Shown here one piece after another: positions 41,725 to 51,094 of a DNA stretch of 64,000 nt. This stretch comes from CAVTWH01 sp963850915 (GTDB taxonomy: Bacteria; Actinomycetota; Actinomycetes; Mycobacteriales; Micromonosporaceae): positions 62,001 to 126,000 of the forward strand of contig CAWKND010000013.1 in assembly GCA_963850915.1 (NCBI GenBank). Direction: 5' to 3'. The translations under genes were made by a program, and so were the position numbers. Within the stretch, counting starts at the first letter, position 1, and each line of letters opens with the position of its first letter. Below the pieces are notes generated by a model that made no database searches, had not been told where the DNA came from, and saw nothing but the letters and a program-made list of their open reading frames with translations.

Positions 41725-42519
41725 GTGCACTGGCTGTCGCGAAAACTCCCGACCGGCCTGCTCCTCCTCGGCATTCTCTGCACACCCAGCGTTTTGGTCG
41801 CCACTCCCGCGGCCGCGGCCACGCCGGCCACGCTCGCCATCTCGATCGCGGTACTGCCGCAGCCGCCGCTGCCCGGCAAGGCGGTGACGTACACGGTCAC
41901 CGTCCACAATGTCGGTACGGTCAAGGCCGACCGGGTGCAGTTGGAGCTGACCAGCGACCTGGGGCTCACCGGCATCGCGTACAAGGCCAGCTCGGGCCGG
42001 TGCTACCGCAGCGCCCTGGAGTCGGCCTGCCTGCTCAACACGCTGAACCCGGGTGCCACGGTCACCGCGGCGATCAGCGGCAAGCTGCCTACCGACGCGC
42101 GCCTCTACAGCCAGGTCAGCGTGACCGCCTCGATCGCCAGCGACACCAAGCTCGCCGGCTCGACCACCTCGACCCTGGTGTACCCGCTCGGCGGCCCGTC
42201 GCCGGTACCCACCCCGCCGTCACCGCCGGCCTCGGCCGCACCGGTCGCCGCGCACGCTGCCGGTAGCAGCGGGCTGCACCTGCTCCAGCCGACCGGCTTC
42301 GCCCGGATCCTGGTGATCTGCTTCGCCTTCGTGGTCGGCGCGCTCATCGTTGCCGGGAAGCTGTGGGAGCGCCGGCTCGCACAGCGCCGCGCGGCCGGGT
42401 CAGCGCCCGCCGATCCGGTGGCTGACCCGGCAGATCCGGAGCAGGGTCAGGACCCGTCCGCCGAGAGTGCCGATCCCGAGCCGGAGTCAGCCGCGACCGA
42501 CGACCGGCTCAGCGTCTGA
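41725..42519 (+). CDS. membrane-anchored extracytoplasmic protein with DUF11-like domain
   Basis: The 264-residue precursor has a signal peptide (LPTGLLLLGILCTPSVLVATPAAAA) and an Ig-like DUF11-type beta domain (PGKAVTYTVTVHNVGTVKAD, ESACLLNTLNPGATVTAAI). A Pro/Ser linker, one transmembrane span (ILVICFAFVVGALIVAG) and an acidic cytoplasmic tail rich in Asp, Pro and Glu follow. It starts with GTG behind GAGGTGA three bases after the ABC exporter stop, so it is probably co-translated and may be an accessory of the exporter. Its 3' end overlaps the convergent MFS gene by 33 bases. Confidence 0.7.
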   Translation: MHWLSRKLPTGLLLLGILCTPSVLVATPAAAATPATLAISIAVLPQPPLPGKAVTYTVTVHNVGTVKADRVQLELTSDLGLTGIAYKASSGRCYRSALESACLLNTLNPGATVTAAISGKLPTDARLYSQVSVTASIASDTKLAGSTTSTLVYPLGGPSPVPTPPSPPASAAPVAAHAAGSSGLHLLQPTGFARILVICFAFVVGALIVAGKLWERRLAQRRAAGSAPADPVADPADPEQGQDPSAESADPEPESAATDDRLSV

Positions 42520-44037
42520 TACCTCTCCGCGCTCGGCCTTGGCGCTGGCGGCGCCGGCCGGCAGAGCATCAGCCGATGGGATATCCGCAGGTGTGATATC
42601 CACAGATGTGATGTCCGCGGGTGAGATCTCTGCCGGCGGGATGGCGGTTGAGCGGCCGGGAATCGTCAGCGCGGCCAGGACAGCCGCTGCGAGCAGGGTC
42701 GCGGCCACCGCATAGGCCAGCCGGTACCCGCTGGTCAGCGCCGTTGCGGCGGTCGCTCCGCCGGCCAGAAGATGACTGGTACGGGTGGCGGCCAGCGCAG
42801 CGAGGATCGCCAGGCCGAGTGCGCCGCCGACCTGCTGAGTGGTGTTGAGCAGGCCGGAGGCGAGACCCGCGTCCCGGGGCGCGACACCGGCCAGGGCGAG
42901 CGTGGTGAGGGCGGGCATGGCCAGGCCGAAGCCGGTACCCATGACGATCATCGTGACCAGTACGAGCGGGTACCCGTGCTGCGCCGGTACCCGGGACAGC
43001 GCCACCAGCCCGGCGGCGATCATGGCCAGCCCGGTGAGCAGGGTGGTACGCCCGCCGAGCCGGGTCACCGCGCGCGCGGACAGGCCGAGTGAGCTGACCG
43101 CGATGGCGCAGGTGACCGGCAGGAAGGCCAGCCCCACCCGGGTCGCCCCGAAGCCGAGTACCAGCTGCAGGTACAGCGCGGTGAGGAACTGGAAGCCGAA
43201 GAGCCCGGCCACCATCAGCGCCTGTGCCGCGTTGGCCCCGACGAGTGCCCGGGAACGCAGCAGGCGCGGTGGCAGCAGCGGGTAGCGGGCCCTGACCTGC
43301 CGCAGCGCGAAGGCACCGAGCAGCGCGAACGCCAACAGTGCGAGCAGCGCGGTGGCCAGCGCCGATCGACCGGACGCGGTCAGGATCACCGTGACCCCGA
43401 GCATCAACGCCGCCGTCACCAGCACCGCCCCCAGCACATCCGGCCGGCCGCCCGGCTCACCGCGGTCGAGGGACAACGGACGAAGGGCGCGGCGGGCGAG
43501 TACCAGCGTCGCCAGGCCGATCGGTACGTTGACCAGGAAGATCCAGTGCCAGGAGAGCGCCTGGGTGAGTACCCCACCGGCCAGTACCCCCACCGACGCA
43601 CCCGCCGAGCCGACGAAGCTGTAGACACCGATGGCGGCCGCCCGGGCCCGGGGCTCGTCGAAGAGTGTGACCAGCATGCCGAGTACCACAGCCGAAGCCC
43701 CCGCGCCGCCGACGCCCTGTACGAAGCGCGCTACCAGGAGTACCCCCCGGTCCGGGGCCAACCCGCACAACGCGGAGGCCGCGGTGAAGAGCGCGACCCC
43801 GCCGAGGAAGACGCGCACCCGGCCGACCAGGTCGCCCAGGCGCCCGGCGAGCAGCAACAGGCCGGCGAACGCGATCAGGTAGGTGTTCACCACCCAGGCC
43901 AGCCCGGCCGGGCTGAAGTCGAGATCGCGCTGGATGGCCGGGAGCGCGACGGTGACGATCGTCCCGTCCAGAATGATCATCATCTGGCCGGCGCAGAGTA
44001 CCGCCAGCGCAGCCCCCCGCCCTCGAAAGATCCCCAT
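42487..44037 (-). CDS. DHA2-type major facilitator drug exporter
   Basis: The 516-residue protein has about 14 hydrophobic spans. It carries the DHA2 markers MIILDGTIVTVALPAIQRDL in span one, GRLGDLVGRVRVFLGG (motif A) after span two, ARFVQGVGGAGASAVV and SWHWIFLVNVPIGL. It should expel hydrophobic drugs by proton antiport. The divergent HxlR gene is its likely regulator. The C-terminal tail holds a short Asp/Ile/Pro repeat. The ATG at 44037 (MGIFRGRG) is chosen for the basic N-terminus directly before span one. Confidence 0.92.
   Translation of the reverse strand: MGIFRGRGAALAVLCAGQMMIILDGTIVTVALPAIQRDLDFSPAGLAWVVNTYLIAFAGLLLLAGRLGDLVGRVRVFLGGVALFTAASALCGLAPDRGVLLVARFVQGVGGAGASAVVLGMLVTLFDEPRARAAAIGVYSFVGSAGASVGVLAGGVLTQALSWHWIFLVNVPIGLATLVLARRALRPLSLDRGEPGGRPDVLGAVLVTAALMLGVTVILTASGRSALATALLALLAFALLGAFALRQVRARYPLLPPRLLRSRALVGANAAQALMVAGLFGFQFLTALYLQLVLGFGATRVGLAFLPVTCAIAVSSLGLSARAVTRLGGRTTLLTGLAMIAAGLVALSRVPAQHGYPLVLVTMIVMGTGFGLAMPALTTLALAGVAPRDAGLASGLLNTTQQVGGALGLAILAALAATRTSHLLAGGATAATALTSGYRLAYAVAATLLAAAVLAALTIPGRSTAIPPAEISPADITSVDITPADIPSADALPAGAASAKAERGEVSDAEPVVGRG
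42580..42639 (-). repeat. 15-base tandem repeat in the tail of the MFS gene
   Basis: Four 15-base units related to GATATCCGCAGGTGT follow each other in frame. On the coding strand they give a Pro/Ser-Ala-Asp/Glu-Ile-x repeat in the cytoplasmic C-terminal tail. Confidence 0.8.
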
Positions 44038-44064
44038 GGCCTGCCTCCGGCGCTTTGGTGCACG

Positions 44065-44100
44065 ACTTGTAACAGGGCCCATGCTCTGTGACGATGAAGT
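44065..44100. promoter_or_regulatory. imperfect dyad between the divergent MFS and HxlR genes
   Basis: ACTTGTAACAGGGCCCAT and the following ATGCTCTGTGACGATGAAGT share an interrupted symmetry (ACTT, ACAG, GC-CATGC, CTGT, AAGT). HxlR proteins usually bind such dyads between themselves and the gene they control, so this is the best operator candidate in the 84-base gap. Confidence 0.4.
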
Positions 44101-44121
44101 CGGGCGGAAGGAGGCACATCA

Positions 44122-44553
44122 ATGGCACTCCGGAACACCGAGGTGACCGAGCAGGTGGCCAGGCGGGTGGGGCGGGCGTCGCGTGACGGGGATCTCGTCG
44201 ACGACGACCCCGCCTGTACGGTGCGGCAGGTACTCGACCGGGTCGGCGGCAAGTGGAGCATCGGGGTGATCGTGGCGACCGCTGCCGGGCCGGTGCGCTT
44301 CACCGAGCTGGAGCGCTCGATCGACGGGATCAGCCGACGGATGCTCACCCTGACGCTGCGCAACCTGGAGCGGGACGGGCTGCTGGTACGCACCGTCTAC
44401 CCGACCGTGCCGCCGAAGGTGGAGTACACCGCGACCGAGATCGCCACCGAGCTGTACGAGGCGCTGAGTACCCTCACCACCTGGGCGGAGCGGCACCGTA
44501 GCGAGATCGCCGCCGCCCGACTCAGCTACGACCGGGCAGCCGCGGCGAGTTAG
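44122..44553 (+). CDS. HxlR-family transcriptional regulator
   Basis: The 143-residue protein contains the HxlR winged helix: CTVRQVLDRVGGKWSIGVIV, FTELERSIDGISRRMLTLTLRNLERDGLLVR and YPTVPPKVEYTATE. The Cys near the start of the domain (residue 32) is the residue that senses thiol or electrophile stress in some relatives. It is divergent from the MFS exporter and likely represses it. GGAAGGAGG precedes the ATG. Confidence 0.92.
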   Translation: MALRNTEVTEQVARRVGRASRDGDLVDDDPACTVRQVLDRVGGKWSIGVIVATAAGPVRFTELERSIDGISRRMLTLTLRNLERDGLLVRTVYPTVPPKVEYTATEIATELYEALSTLTTWAERHRSEIAAARLSYDRAAAAS

Positions 44554-44568
44554 TCGGGCGCCGGAAGC

Positions 44569-45912
44569 TCAGTGCGGCTGGCGCTGGCGCGGGCGGCGTA
44601 CCCCACCCGGGCCGCTGTTGCCGCGCAGGCGGGACAGGCGCCGCCCGTACCCCCGGCGGAGTTCCCGCTGCGCGGAAGGGCTGCGCCGTTCGCGCGGGGC
44701 CGGGATGCCGGGCCGGCTGTCGTTCTCGTCTTCAGGTGCCGAGGCGCCGGCCGGCAACCGCAGGCCGAGCCAGGTCACCAGGCCCAGCGGGATGACCAGC
44801 CAGCAGGAGAGCAGCCGGTAGCCGAGGACCACGGCGGCGGCCGGAGCCTGCGCCGCACCCGCCGATACCAGGCCGGCGAGCAGGCTGGTCTCGATCAGTC
44901 CGATGCCGCCCGGGGTGATCGGCAACTGCCGTACCAGTTGGACGGCGAGGTAGGTGGCGGCCAGGTGGGCCAGGCCGAGATCCAGGTGGCAGGCGCGGGC
45001 CACGGCGATCAGGCAGACCAGGTCGAGCAGCCAGTTGGCGACCGCGTAGCCGAGCGCGAAGACCCAGTGCTTTGCCGGTACCGCCCGCGCGTCGCGTACC
45101 GCGGTGGCCAACGGCGTCACGCCCCGGCGTACCCACGCCAGCCAGGCGGGCGCCTCGTCGTCCCTGGCACCACGCTGCCGCCTGGCCCGCAGGTGCGCGT
45201 CGACCTGGATCTCCACCAGCCGCTCGGCGGAGGCCAGCCGGTCGACACCGGCGAGGGAGTCGGCGCCGCCCCGGGACAGCCACCACAGCACCGGCGCGAG
45301 CGCGACCAGCAGAACGGCGACGGCACCGAGCAGGATCGCCGAGCTGTGGCCGGCCCAGTGCGTACCCAGCCACCGTGCGCAGACCGTCGACACGCCGCCC
45401 AGGTAGAGCAGGGCCAGACCGACGGTTGAGGCGAGCGCGGACAGGATCAACACGGTGGTGGCCGTCGGCCGGCTGGCGCCGCGCTGGCGGTACTGCTGGA
45501 AGGCGAAGCCGGCGGAGACCGCCGAGCCGGCCGGCAGCGCGACCGCGATGGCCGAGCGGCTCAGCGTGACCGCGAGCGCTCGGGGCGGCGACATCCGGAC
45601 ATCGAAGGCGCCGAGCAGGCGGCGCTGCTGGGCGGCGAACATGGCCAGCGAGACGGCTTCGGCGAGTACCGCGACGGCGATCCACCGGTGGTCAGCGGTG
45701 CGTACCGTGCCGGCCACCGCAGAGAGCGACGGCAACCGGTGGCGCAGCGCGAAGTAGGCGGCCACCGAGGCGCCCACCACGATCACGATCTTCACGGCGG
45801 TACGCCACCGTCGCCGGGACGATGCGCCCTGGTCCGGTGCGCCCTGGTCAGCAGGGGCGGCGAGGACGGCGGGCGGTACCGCGACGAGCGGCTCTCCCGC
45901 GATCCCGGTCAC
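44569..45912 (-). CDS. lysylphosphatidylglycerol synthase-like membrane protein (UPF0104)
   Basis: The 447-residue protein has about eight hydrophobic spans between residues 40 and 395 and the UPF0104 hallmarks: SRSAIAVALPAGSAVSAGFAF, LVRQLPITPGGIGLIETSLL near residue 340 and AVVLGYRLLSCWLVIPLGL. It corresponds to the flippase-type domain of MprF/AglD without the aminoacyl transfer domain, so a role in lipid or glycolipid translocation is likely. The C-terminal 50 residues are very basic (Arg/Gln). The GTG at 45912 is supported by GGAGG five bases upstream; GTG 45942 is the alternative. Confidence 0.82.
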   Translation of the reverse strand: MTGIAGEPLVAVPPAVLAAPADQGAPDQGASSRRRWRTAVKIVIVVGASVAAYFALRHRLPSLSAVAGTVRTADHRWIAVAVLAEAVSLAMFAAQQRRLLGAFDVRMSPPRALAVTLSRSAIAVALPAGSAVSAGFAFQQYRQRGASRPTATTVLILSALASTVGLALLYLGGVSTVCARWLGTHWAGHSSAILLGAVAVLLVALAPVLWWLSRGGADSLAGVDRLASAERLVEIQVDAHLRARRQRGARDDEAPAWLAWVRRGVTPLATAVRDARAVPAKHWVFALGYAVANWLLDLVCLIAVARACHLDLGLAHLAATYLAVQLVRQLPITPGGIGLIETSLLAGLVSAGAAQAPAAAVVLGYRLLSCWLVIPLGLVTWLGLRLPAGASAPEDENDSRPGIPAPRERRSPSAQRELRRGYGRRLSRLRGNSGPGGVRRPRQRQPH

Positions 45913-46034
45913 TCCCGCCTCCGATTTGCCCTGGGCGAACACTTCGCCTGCAACGAATTATTAGCATGGAGGAAGGCACCACCAAAGGCGATTCTGCCGA
46001 AGTGACCTGAAGAACACCTGGGAGACGACTACAC

Positions 46035-46619
46035 ATGCCACCGAACGGGCCGGACCGGACGAGTCGGACGCCCGCGGGTTCCCCGCTCGACCACACAGCG
46101 GAATCTTCGCCGGAACCTGCGCGGCGGGATGAGCTGGTCAACGAGGTCATCGACGCTGAGCTGCGGCTGCGCCGGCGGCTGGTGAGTACCCGGATGAGCC
46201 CGCTGCTCGACCTGAACCTGACCATGCAGCAGACCAAGGTGCTGTTGGCGCTGACCTTCCAGGACTGCGCCGCCGGTACCGACTGCGGCCTGTCCGGCCA
46301 GGATCTGGCCCGGCACCTCGGGGTCGGGCTGGCCACGGTGACCGGCATCGTCGACCGGCTGGTCGGCCACGGGCTGGTCGCCCGTGCCGAGGACCCGGAC
46401 GACCGGCGCATCCGTCGGGTCGAGCTGACCGCCGAGGGCGGCGCGCTGGTGGCCCGGCTGCGCGACGCCGGCGTGGAGCACATGCGCCGCATCCTGGCCA
46501 GGCTGGACGACGAGACCCTGGGCAACCTCGCGCAGGTACTCGACAAGCTGGGTACCGCCGCCGCTGAGGAGGCCGCGGCCACGACCGCCGCTGGCGATCC
46601 GGTGGACCTCGACTCGTGA
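46035..46619 (+). CDS. MarR-family transcriptional regulator
   Basis: The 194-residue protein has a disordered N-terminus of about 30 residues and then a MarR winged helix: NEVIDAELRLRRRLVSTRMS, LTMQQTKVLLALTF, LSGQDLARHLGVGLATVTGIVDRLVGHGLVARAEDPDDRRIRRVELTAEG-like order with the DDRR wing intact. It ends in an Ala/Glu-rich helix. The target is not evident: it is divergent from the UPF0104 gene and lies 219 bases before the FtsK-type operon. Either could be controlled by it. Confidence 0.9.
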   Translation: MPPNGPDRTSRTPAGSPLDHTAESSPEPARRDELVNEVIDAELRLRRRLVSTRMSPLLDLNLTMQQTKVLLALTFQDCAAGTDCGLSGQDLARHLGVGLATVTGIVDRLVGHGLVARAEDPDDRRIRRVELTAEGGALVARLRDAGVEHMRRILARLDDETLGNLAQVLDKLGTAAAEEAAATTAAGDPVDLDS

Positions 46620-46838
46620 CTGGTACCACTGTCGGGACCGGCTGATCGGGGTCGCGCCGGGCTGACCTGGGGGTACGCCCGTCCACTGTGGACAGACGGT
46701 GGTGAGTGAAGTGAATGAGCCGCAACGAGTCGGCATCGGAGGGTTCCGGGGCGCCCCGCCCCGGTGCTTGGATGGACCCTGATCGACTTTCCGCACAGCG
46801 GTCGATTCCGCAGAGCCGTTCGGGGAGGGCAGGGGAGC

Positions 46839-47099
46839 GTGGCGAGCGTCGCCGAACTCAAGGCCGCCATCAACGCCGCGATCCAGCAGGTCAGCGACGC
46901 GCAGGTCGCCGTGCGCGGGGCCAACGAGAAGCTGAGCGAGGCGCAGCAGAGCCTGACAGCTGCGCTGGAGGGCAGTGGCCACGAGGCGGTCAGCGCCGCG
47001 CAGGCCGCCCTCACCCAGGCCGCCGACGAGCTGGAGGAGTGCCTGACCGCCACCCTCACCGCCGTCGACCAGGCACAGACCTACGCCGCGACGTTGTGA
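46839..47099 (+). CDS. small helical protein, first gene of the FtsK-type operon
   Basis: The 86-residue acidic protein starts with GTG behind AGGGGAG and is almost wholly predicted helix: ELKAAINAAIQQVSDAQVAV, NEKLSEAQQSLTAAL, AVSAAQAALTQAADELEE, LTATLTAVDQAQTYAATL. Its size and two-helix look resemble WXG100 (ESX) proteins, but no Trp-x-Gly turn is present; Gly-Ser-Gly-His occupies the turn. It is followed seven bases later by the next gene. It may be a substrate or structural partner of the motor protein. Confidence 0.65.
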   Translation: MASVAELKAAINAAIQQVSDAQVAVRGANEKLSEAQQSLTAALEGSGHEAVSAAQAALTQAADELEECLTATLTAVDQAQTYAATL

Positions 47100-47106
47100 G
47101 CTGTCG

Positions 47107-47973
47107 ATGTCACTGGTCGAGGAGGTCGGGGCGCAGGTCCGGGCCGGTACGAACGAGCTGCCCGTCGCCGCGGTGACCACCGCGCTGGCCCGGCTGCGCG
47201 CCGGGCTGGACCTGCTGCGCACCGCCCGCCAGCAGTCCGACCACGATCTCGGTACCGGGCAGCTCGCGGTCGCCACCGAGCATCTGGAGAACGCCGGACG
47301 CGCGCTGATCGTCGCCCAGGAGCAGCTGACCGGCTACCTCACCGCGATCGGGCTCACCGGCAACACCCCGCCAGGCAGCGTGCCCGAGGGTGGCGGGCGC
47401 GGCGACCGGCCAGTGCGGGGCAGCTCTTCGACCCCCGGGGGTACCGGGGAGAAGGTGCCCGGTGACTGGTGGAGCGCGCGGGTGGCGGTACTCACCGGCA
47501 CGCCCGAGTCGGACGAGCGCTCCGGCCCCACCGAACCGGACGAGCTGCTGCGACTGGTGACCGCGCGGGTGAGCCTCGGCGACCGTACCGGGCTGGCCGC
47601 CGAACTCGGCTCGGTACGGGCACACGTCGGGCTGGCCCTGGCCGCGCTCGCGCCCGACAAGGTCTACGAGGCCGTCGTCCGGCTGCTCGGCCGGGCACCC
47701 GTCGCCGAGGACCTGCCCCGGCTCAGCGGTACCGCCCGCGCGAGTGTCGGCGCACTGCTACCCGGACTGCCCGACGAGGCGATCAGCGCCCAGCTGGCGC
47801 GCGCCTGCCGGGCACCGGTACAGGCCTCGGGTACCCCGATCCACCCGGCCGACTCGGCGGTCGCCGGCGCGGTCCTGGCCGGCGTACTCCAAGGCGCCGC
47901 TGGTGGCCTCGGCGCGGCCGGCACATCCTCCGGCACGGGCACGGCTGGGCAGGAGTCCCGTGCCGAGTCGTGA
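47107..47973 (+). CDS. hypothetical helical protein, second gene of the FtsK-type operon
   Basis: The 288-residue protein opens with about 80 residues of helix similar in style to the preceding small protein (VTTALARLRAGLDLLRTARQ, AVATEHLENAGRALIVAQEQL). A Gly/Ser/Pro linker (90-120) and a second helical region (LLRLVTARVSLGDRTGLAAE, VRAHVGLALAALAPDKVYE, AISAQLARACRAP) follow, then a small-residue tail. No family is recognised. It overlaps the motor gene by 14 bases, so the two are coupled. The related N-termini suggest that the first two genes arose by duplication or bind the same partner. Confidence 0.6.
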   Translation: MSLVEEVGAQVRAGTNELPVAAVTTALARLRAGLDLLRTARQQSDHDLGTGQLAVATEHLENAGRALIVAQEQLTGYLTAIGLTGNTPPGSVPEGGGRGDRPVRGSSSTPGGTGEKVPGDWWSARVAVLTGTPESDERSGPTEPDELLRLVTARVSLGDRTGLAAELGSVRAHVGLALAALAPDKVYEAVVRLLGRAPVAEDLPRLSGTARASVGALLPGLPDEAISAQLARACRAPVQASGTPIHPADSAVAGAVLAGVLQGAAGGLGAAGTSSGTGTAGQESRAES

Positions 47974-50900
47974 TCGCCTGGTCGCCAGCGTGCGTACCGA
48001 CCTCGCCACCGCGCGCGCCCTGGCGCGGCAGCGGCTCGCGGCAGCCGAGCAGCAGTTGGCGGCGGTACGTGCCCGGCTGGCCCAGGTGCAGGCGGTCGTC
48101 GACCAGGTACCCGACCGGGCGCGGGCCAGCCTCGAGCAGCGCCTCGCCACAGCTCGGGAGCGCAACGCACTGCTGGTCCGCGAGGTGGCCGGGCGGGCCG
48201 CGGTCGCCGCGGCCGGGTACGCCACCGGGGCCGCCGGAGCGGCCTGGCCGGACTGGTCCCCGGGCTTCGAGGCGACCGAGCCGCCAACCGGGTCCGGACT
48301 GCCGGAGCCACCCGACCTCGCCCAGCCATCCGGTCCCACCCAGCCACCCGTTCCCGCGCCAGCCGCCCTAGCCCAGCCGGTCGAGCTGCCCCGGCAGCGG
48401 GCAGCGATCGAGGCCGGGCCGGCGGCGGTCGGTCAGCGGGTACAACCGGGCGGGATCGACAAGGCGGCAACTGGCGGCGGATCCGGCTGGGCTCCGGGCT
48501 CACCGTGGCACGCATCGCCGGGGCGCGGCACCACCACGCCACCAGCCGAGCCACCAGCCGAGCCACCAGCCGAGCCGGCAGCCGAGCCACCGGCAGCGGC
48601 TGGAACCCAGCAGCAGAGCCAACTCCCGCTGCCCAGGCGGCCGAGCCCACGGCCGTACGCCACGCCCCGCCCCGAGTCGTTAGCGGCCCCAGCTGCGCCG
48701 GTCACGCCCGTCCAACGACCGGAGCCCGCACCGGCGGAGGCGCTGACCCGTACCCGGGCTGCCCAGCCACTGCGCGTCGGCTCGGTACGGCTGCCCGGGG
48801 CGGTACCGGTCCCCGCGTTCGTCCGCTTCCTCGACCACGCGCACGTACGGGTCGGTGGCCACGGTGCACCCGGCGCCGGCCCCGACGCCGTGGTCGGCGC
48901 GCTGCTGCTGCGCGCGCTCGGCGACAGCCTGCCCGGGCAGGTACGCGTCTACGGGTACGACCCGGAGCGGCTGGGCGGTGGGCTGGCCGGGTTCGCGCCA
49001 CTGGCACCGGCGGGGGTACTGCGCCTGGTCGGGCCGGGTGGACTCGGCGGGCTGCTGGACGAACTGGTGGACCACATCCGGCGGATCAACGAGACGGTAC
49101 TGGCCGGCGAGCACCACTCGCTGCGCGAACTCGCGGCGGCCGGCCGACGCCCGGAGCCGTGGCGGGTGGCGGTCCTGCTGCGCGAGCGGGCCGGCGCCGA
49201 GCTGTCCCGGCACGAGCAGGCGCAACTGGACCGCATCCTGCGTACCGGCGTGGCCTGCGGCGTGCACCTGATCCTGCACGGGTTTCCGGCCGCCCGGCTG
49301 CCCGGAGTCGCCGAGGTCAACGTCGCTGACGGAGTGGCCGACCTGGACGGGTACCCGGGGCTGCCGGTGCTGCTGGAGCCGCCCCCGGCCGAGCTGGTCA
49401 CCTCGGCGTGCCGGAGCATCGCCGAGGCGGTACTCGCCGGACCGGCCCCCATCGACGCCACCAGCCTTCTCCCGCAACGGTTCTGGACGCAGTCCTCGGC
49501 CACCGGGCTGACCACCCCACTCGGCGAGGGCGCCGACAGCCGGCCGGTACTGGTGACGCTGGGCGACTTTCCGCCGCACGCGCTCCTGGGCGGCCCGTCC
49601 GGTACCGGGAAAACGAATTTGATCTTCGCTTGGTTGGCCGGTCTCACCTCCCGCTACTCCCCCGATGAGCTGGAGCTCTACCTCCTCGACTTCAAGGAGG
49701 GGGTGAGCTTCGCGCGGTTCGCACCGGGCCAGCGCGATCCGAGCTGGCTGCCGCATGTGCGGCTGGTCGGCATCAACGTCAACAGCGACCGGGAGTTCGG
49801 GCTGGCCCTGCTGCGCCACCTGTCCGCGCTGCTGCGCGAGCGGGCCGACGCGGCCAAGCGGGCCGAGGTGACCACCCTGGCGGAGCTGCGCGCCGAGGAT
49901 CCGGGCGGGCGCTGGCCGCGGATCGTCGCGGTGGTCGACGAGTTCCAGGTGCTGCTCGCCGGCCGGGACGCCCTCGCCAACGAGGCGGTCACCCTACTGG
50001 AGGACCTGGCCCGGCGCGGCCGGTCGCAGGGCATCCACCTGGTGCTGGCCAGCCAGGACCTGTCCGGCATCGAGGCGCTCTGGGGGCGCAGCGGGCTGGT
50101 CGCCCAGTTCACGCTGCGGATCGCACTGCCCAAGGCCCGGCGGGTGCTGGCCGAGACCAATCCGGCGGCTGACACCATCCCCCGCTACCACGCGGTGGTC
50201 AATGCCGATTCCGGTGCGCCAGCAGCAAACCAGATCGTCCGGGTACCGGGAGCCAGCGACCGTGCACTGTGGACAGCGCTGCAGGGCCAGCTGTGGCGGC
50301 ACCGCCCGGCCAGCGCTCTTGCACCCCGGCTCTTCGACGGTGACGCCGTCCCGCGCCTCGTCGACGCCGAGGACTACCCGAGCGGTACGCCCGCCCAGCC
50401 GCCCACGGAGCCGGTCGCGCTGGTGGGGGCGGCGATCGACGTACGCGCCCGGTCGGCTCGGCTGCGGCTGCCCCGGGCACCCGGGCGCAACCTGGCGGTA
50501 CTCGGTACCCAGGTGGACGAGGCGTGCGCCGTGCTCAACTCGGCGGCGATCTCGCTCGCCCGCGGGTACCCGCCCGGCACCGCGCGCTTCTCGCTGGCCT
50601 GCCTGGACTCCGACGCCGCCGGTGCCGCAGCCGCCCTGCACGCGCAGCTGCCACCGGACACCCTGGTGTACGACCGGGACACGCTGCCCGACCTGCTCGC
50701 CGCGACCGCTGCCACGCTGCGCCCGGGATCAGTCGCGGTCCCGCACTTCCTCATCCTCTACGCCGTCGACGCGGCGGCCGGCGTGCTCGCCGGCGACCGG
50801 CCGGGCGGCAGCGGCCACGCCAACCTGCGCCGCATCATGAACACCGGACCGGAGCTGCATACGCACGTACTCGGCTGGTGGCGCTCGGTCGGCCGGCTGC

Positions 50901-51094
50901 GTGACGACCTCGGCGGGCCCGGCGCACGGCTGGACGCGATCGGCGCCTGGCTGGCGCTGGACGTACACGGCGCCGAACTCGCCCCGCTGTACCCGCACCC
51001 GGGCGGCCCGGCCTGGCACCCGCGCCCGTGGCGTGGCCTGTACTTCGACCGCAGCGTGCACCGCACCGCCGAGGTGGTGATCCCGTATGGCTGA
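47960..51094 (+). CDS. FtsK/SpoIIIE-type ATPase with three RecA-like repeats, only the middle one active
   Basis: The 1,044-residue protein starts at GTG (PSRDRLVASV) behind AGGAG. Residues 1-75 are a coiled coil (RQRLAAAEQQLAAVRARLAQ) and 95-260 a Pro/Ala-rich linker. Then come three segments I align as RecA-like repeats. First, about 275-460: strand VRVYGYDPE, helix LLDELVDHIRRIN, VAVLLRERAG, GVHLILHG, with no Walker A or B. Second, about 495-775: Walker A GGPSGTGKTN at 544-553, strand LYLLDFKEGVSFARF, Walker B IVAVVDEFQVLL near 657, HLVLASQDL. Third, about 815-1040: GRNLAVLGTQVDEA, FLILYAVDA, degenerate. No transmembrane span and no SpoIIIE gamma domain. One active and two degenerate repeats recalls EccC of type VII secretion. 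The substrate, DNA or protein, is unknown. Confidence 0.8.
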   Translation: MPSRDRLVASVRTDLATARALARQRLAAAEQQLAAVRARLAQVQAVVDQVPDRARASLEQRLATARERNALLVREVAGRAAVAAAGYATGAAGAAWPDWSPGFEATEPPTGSGLPEPPDLAQPSGPTQPPVPAPAALAQPVELPRQRAAIEAGPAAVGQRVQPGGIDKAATGGGSGWAPGSPWHASPGRGTTTPPAEPPAEPPAEPAAEPPAAAGTQQQSQLPLPRRPSPRPYATPRPESLAAPAAPVTPVQRPEPAPAEALTRTRAAQPLRVGSVRLPGAVPVPAFVRFLDHAHVRVGGHGAPGAGPDAVVGALLLRALGDSLPGQVRVYGYDPERLGGGLAGFAPLAPAGVLRLVGPGGLGGLLDELVDHIRRINETVLAGEHHSLRELAAAGRRPEPWRVAVLLRERAGAELSRHEQAQLDRILRTGVACGVHLILHGFPAARLPGVAEVNVADGVADLDGYPGLPVLLEPPPAELVTSACRSIAEAVLAGPAPIDATSLLPQRFWTQSSATGLTTPLGEGADSRPVLVTLGDFPPHALLGGPSGTGKTNLIFAWLAGLTSRYSPDELELYLLDFKEGVSFARFAPGQRDPSWLPHVRLVGINVNSDREFGLALLRHLSALLRERADAAKRAEVTTLAELRAEDPGGRWPRIVAVVDEFQVLLAGRDALANEAVTLLEDLARRGRSQGIHLVLASQDLSGIEALWGRSGLVAQFTLRIALPKARRVLAETNPAADTIPRYHAVVNADSGAPAANQIVRVPGASDRALWTALQGQLWRHRPASALAPRLFDGDAVPRLVDAEDYPSGTPAQPPTEPVALVGAAIDVRARSARLRLPRAPGRNLAVLGTQVDEACAVLNSAAISLARGYPPGTARFSLACLDSDAAGAAAALHAQLPPDTLVYDRDTLPDLLAATAATLRPGSVAVPHFLILYAVDAAAGVLAGDRPGGSGHANLRRIMNTGPELHTHVLGWWRSVGRLRDDLGGPGARLDAIGAWLALDVHGAELAPLYPHPGGPAWHPRPWRGLYFDRSVHRTAEVVIPYG

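Noticed and set aside
39922..41907. Long minus-strand frame opposite the ABC exporter
   Set aside because: Antisense shadow; the exporter shows Walker and signature motifs on the plus strand.
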